A DNA stretch of 6,929 bases from Bacteroidales bacterium (GTDB lineage: Bacteria; Bacteroidota; Bacteroidia; Bacteroidales; Paludibacteraceae), in assembly GCA_900771035.1 (NCBI GenBank), contig CAAGML010000035.1:1-6929 (forward strand), written 5' to 3'. Positions 5,262-6,929 of this stretch are shown piece after piece. The notes under the pieces were generated by a model. The model was not told the DNA's origin. It did no database searches and saw only the letters and a list, made by a program, of their open reading frames with translations. A program made the translations under genes and the position numbers. How positions within the stretch are numbered: position 1 is the stretch's first letter; each line of letters opens with the position of its first letter.

Positions 5262-5993
5262 ATGAAAGAGAAAAACATGATATTTGGCATTCGTGCCACC
5301 ATTGAGGCTGTCATGGCGGGTCGTGAACTCGACAAGATATTCATCCGCCGTGATATGGGCGGAGATTTGGCGCACGAACTGACAAATCTGCTCTTGGAAC
5401 GCAACATTCCGTTCCAACGTGTGCCGCTCGAAAAGTTGAACCGCCTCACGATGAAGAACCATCAGGGCGTTGTCGCTTTCACATCCTCAATTGAGTACCA
5501 GTCCCTTGAAAACCTCATCCCTATGCTTTACGAGCAGGGACGTGACCCATTCCTCGTACTCCTCGATGGCGTGACCGATGTGCGTAATTTCGGCGCGATA
5601 GCACGTACCGCCGAATGTGCCGGCGTTGACGCTGTTGTCGTCCCGTCCAAAGGTGCCGCCGCCGGTAATGCAGATGCCGTCAAAACCTCGGCAGGTGCGC
5701 TCAACATCATCCCCGTCTGCCGCACATCCTCAATCCACAATGCAGTCTCCTACCTTCAGAAATGCGGCGTGCGTGTGATTGCCGCCTCCGAGAAGGCCAC
5801 CCATTCTTACACCGACGCTGATTGGCACGGCCCAATCGCCATCGTCATGGGTGCTGAGGATGTAGGCATTGCTCCTGACATCCTCCGCATTGTTGACGAC
5901 ATGGTGGCAATTCCTGTCTTGGGCAAGATTCAGTCACTCAACGTCTCTGTCGCCGCAGGTATAATGATTTACGAAGCTTTGAAATCACGCTGA
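5262..5993 (+). CDS. rlmB: SpoU-family 23S rRNA 2'-O-methyltransferase (RlmB-like)
   Basis: This 243-residue protein transfers a methyl group from S-adenosylmethionine to a ribose 2'-OH; E. coli RlmB modifies G2251 in the P loop of 23S rRNA. The N-terminal L30e-like RNA-binding domain is seen in MIFGIRATIEAV (6-17) and NHQGVVAF (66-73). The C-terminal trefoil-knot SPOUT domain shows motif 1 VRNFGAIARTAECAG (107-121; N109, R115), motif 2 IVMGAEDVGI (194-203) and motif 3 IPVLGKIQSLNVSVA (217-231). The GAED of motif 2 replaces the enterobacterial GSEG, which I believe is usual in Bacteroidetes. ATG 5262 was preferred over the internal ATG at 5277, because the extra five residues (MKEKN) precede the fold normally. 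Its TGA overlaps the next gene's ATG by one base (TGATG). RlmB is the best subfamily call; a TrmH-like tRNA target is less likely given the N-terminal domain. Confidence 0.93.
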   Translation: MKEKNMIFGIRATIEAVMAGRELDKIFIRRDMGGDLAHELTNLLLERNIPFQRVPLEKLNRLTMKNHQGVVAFTSSIEYQSLENLIPMLYEQGRDPFLVLLDGVTDVRNFGAIARTAECAGVDAVVVPSKGAAAGNADAVKTSAGALNIIPVCRTSSIHNAVSYLQKCGVRVIAASEKATHSYTDADWHGPIAIVMGAEDVGIAPDILRIVDDMVAIPVLGKIQSLNVSVAAGIMIYEALKSR

Positions 5994-6685
5994 TGGAAAT
6001 ACTTTACGAAGATAACCACCTCATCATAGTCAACAAGGCTGTCGGTGAGATTGTCCAGGGTGACAAAACAGGCGATGAGCCTCTCTCTGAGACCCTTAAA
6101 CATTATATCAAGGAGAAATACAACAAATCTGGAGCAGTCTTCTGTGGTGTCACTCACCGCCTTGACCGTCCCGTCAGTGGGGTAGTGGTCTTTGCACGTA
6201 CATCCAAGGCCCTTGAGCGGATGAACAAGCTCTTCGCCGGACATAATGACATTCGCAAAAGTTACTGGGCGATAGTCTGCGGTTCTCCCCACTCTCCTTC
6301 AGGCACTTTGCAACATTGGCTTGTCCGCAATGAGAAGCAGAACAAATCTTACGCCTACGACCGTGAGAAACCAGGTGCCAAGAATGCCATTCTTGATTAC
6401 GAGGTTATTGCCTGTGGCGAACGCTACACATTACTTAATATTATACTCCACACAGGTCGTCATCATCAGATAAGGTGCCAGCTTGCCGCTGCTGGAATGC
6501 CGATAAAAGGCGATTTGAAATACGGTGCGCCACGCTCAAATCCCGACGGCGGAATATCCCTTCATGCCCGCAGCATAGAGTTCATACACCCGGTTCGCAA
6601 GGAAACTGTCAAAGTCATCGCCGCCCCTCCGACAAACGACATCTGGCAAAAACTCATTCCCGGCAGCATTTTAGCATCCCGCTAA
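5993..6685 (+). CDS. RluA-family RNA pseudouridine synthase
   Basis: This 230-residue enzyme isomerises uridine to pseudouridine in rRNA or tRNA. YEDNHLIIVNKAVG (5-18) is the usual N-terminal strand pair. HRLDRPVSGVVVFART (55-70) carries catalytic D58, and LHTGRHHQIRCQLAAAG (152-168) with IKGDLKYG (171-178) and LHARSIEFIHP (190-200) complete the catalytic domain. The usual HRLDRxTSG is HRLDRPVSG here. There is no N-terminal S4 domain, so it is a short RluA/RluC-type protein whose target uridine cannot be read from sequence. The start is fixed by the one-base overlap with rlmB's stop, implying translational coupling with that rRNA methyltransferase, and by lack of any need for extension. A terminator follows 52 bases after its stop. 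The family is certain; a specific gene name is not. Confidence 0.92.
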   Translation: MEILYEDNHLIIVNKAVGEIVQGDKTGDEPLSETLKHYIKEKYNKSGAVFCGVTHRLDRPVSGVVVFARTSKALERMNKLFAGHNDIRKSYWAIVCGSPHSPSGTLQHWLVRNEKQNKSYAYDREKPGAKNAILDYEVIACGERYTLLNIILHTGRHHQIRCQLAAAGMPIKGDLKYGAPRSNPDGGISLHARSIEFIHPVRKETVKVIAAPPTNDIWQKLIPGSILASR

Positions 6686-6736
6686 CCCTAACTTATAGAG
6701 AAGTAGCGACCTATAGTTTAGAAAATATAGTACAAA

Positions 6737-6775
6737 AAATAGAGCGTTCCCCGTCAGGAGGACGCTCTATTTACA
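6737..6775 (+). terminator. Terminator of the rlmB-pseudouridine synthase operon
   Basis: AAATAGAGCGTTCC (6737-6750) pairs with GGACGCTCTATTT (6760-6772) with one bulged T. The stem is followed by only a modest T-rich end (TTTACATT), while the A-run upstream would give a better U-tract on the minus strand. It is therefore likely bidirectional, and the only terminator-like structure after the operon. Confidence 0.75.
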
Positions 6776-6788
6776 TTAGTAATGATTT

Positions 6789-6893
6789 AATAACTTGGTA
6801 CAATCTTATTTTATATTACGGTGCAACACCTGTAAAGACGGAGCCTGCTCCGTCTCACTAATAAATATGTATTTCTAATCGTACCAATTTATT
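6789..6893. repeat. Composite repeat: imperfect inverted arms around a REP-like copy
   Basis: The left end, AATAACTTGGTACAAT (6789-6804), is the start of the 24-bp dispersed repeat copy 2 (6789-6812, 23 of 24 identical to 1431-1454). The right end (6878-6893) is its reverse complement at 14 of 16 positions. The 73 bases between hold REP-like palindrome copy 2. The arrangement, inverted arms around a palindromic core with no coding capacity, resembles a small non-autonomous intergenic element about 105 bp long. The arms are imperfect and the flanks show no clear duplication, so the limits are tentative. Confidence 0.5.
6829..6856. repeat. REP-like palindromic repeat, copy 2
   Basis: This copy is identical over 28 bp to 3262-3289, with the same asymmetric CCTGTAA flank and AGACGGAGCCTGCTCCGTCT core. 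A partly matching AAC also precedes both copies. The two copies are in the same orientation but in different contexts: here downstream of an operon terminator, there in a 5' leader. This argues for a dispersed repeat rather than a gene-specific signal. Confidence 0.8.
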
Positions 6894-6929
6894 ATTTCAT
6901 TATGACTTATATCCCGTTAATTTTTGAAA

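Noticed and set aside
6905..6929. Promoter-like TTAATTTTTG at the right edge
   Set aside because: It has one base too many for the TAnnTTTG consensus, and the window ends before any gene it could serve.

Overview
The window looks like a chromosomal segment from a member of the Bacteroidales (a Bacteroides/Prevotella/Muribaculum-like gut or oral anaerobe). Starts are mostly not preceded by Shine-Dalgarno sequences. Several intergenic regions carry the TAnnTTTG -7 promoter box typical of Bacteroidetes (TATCTTTG, TAACTTTG, TACCTTTG, TATTTTTG), often followed by GCA. The proteins (AtoE, an M20C dipeptidase, an OmpH-like lipoprotein, YycJ, RlmB, a RluA-type synthase) form an ordinary housekeeping set for that group. 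The phylum is a confident call; anything finer is inference.

Layout: five transcription units alternate in direction. (1) atoE (28-1377, +) encodes a short-chain fatty acid transporter. (2) Facing it is pepD (1761-3209, -), an aminoacyl-histidine dipeptidase; the 383 bp between them hold a striking 124-bp inverted-repeat element and a bidirectional terminator. (3) Divergent from pepD are a 49-residue membrane miniprotein (3452-3601, +) and, one base later, an OmpH/Skp-like lipoprotein (3603-4190, +). (4) Convergent with these is yycJ (4241-5041, -), a metallo-beta-lactamase-fold hydrolase; a 16-bp-stem terminator between them contains the yycJ stop codon. (5) Divergent from yycJ is an rlmB-rluA-type pair (5262-5993 and 5993-6685, +) whose stop and start codons overlap by one base; both enzymes modify RNA. 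The window ends in an intergenic region with a terminator and a cluster of small repeats.

The genes do not form one pathway. Functional links are local: rlmB and the pseudouridine synthase are a co-translated RNA-modification pair, and the miniprotein and OmpH-like lipoprotein are a probable envelope pair. atoE and pepD both serve nutrient use but face each other and are transcribed separately.

The less ordinary content is intergenic: (a) a perfect 32-bp inverted repeat enclosing a 60-base loop with 30 C and only 4 G; (b) a REP-like palindrome present in two identical 28-bp copies 3.6 kb apart; (c) a 24-bp repeat beginning AATAACTTGGTACAAT that occurs beside element (a) and again around the second REP-like copy, with an imperfect inverted partner; (d) leader regions with possible short upstream ORFs. 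I see no defence system, phage, transposase, CRISPR array, tRNA or rRNA. No undescribed multi-gene system is evident.
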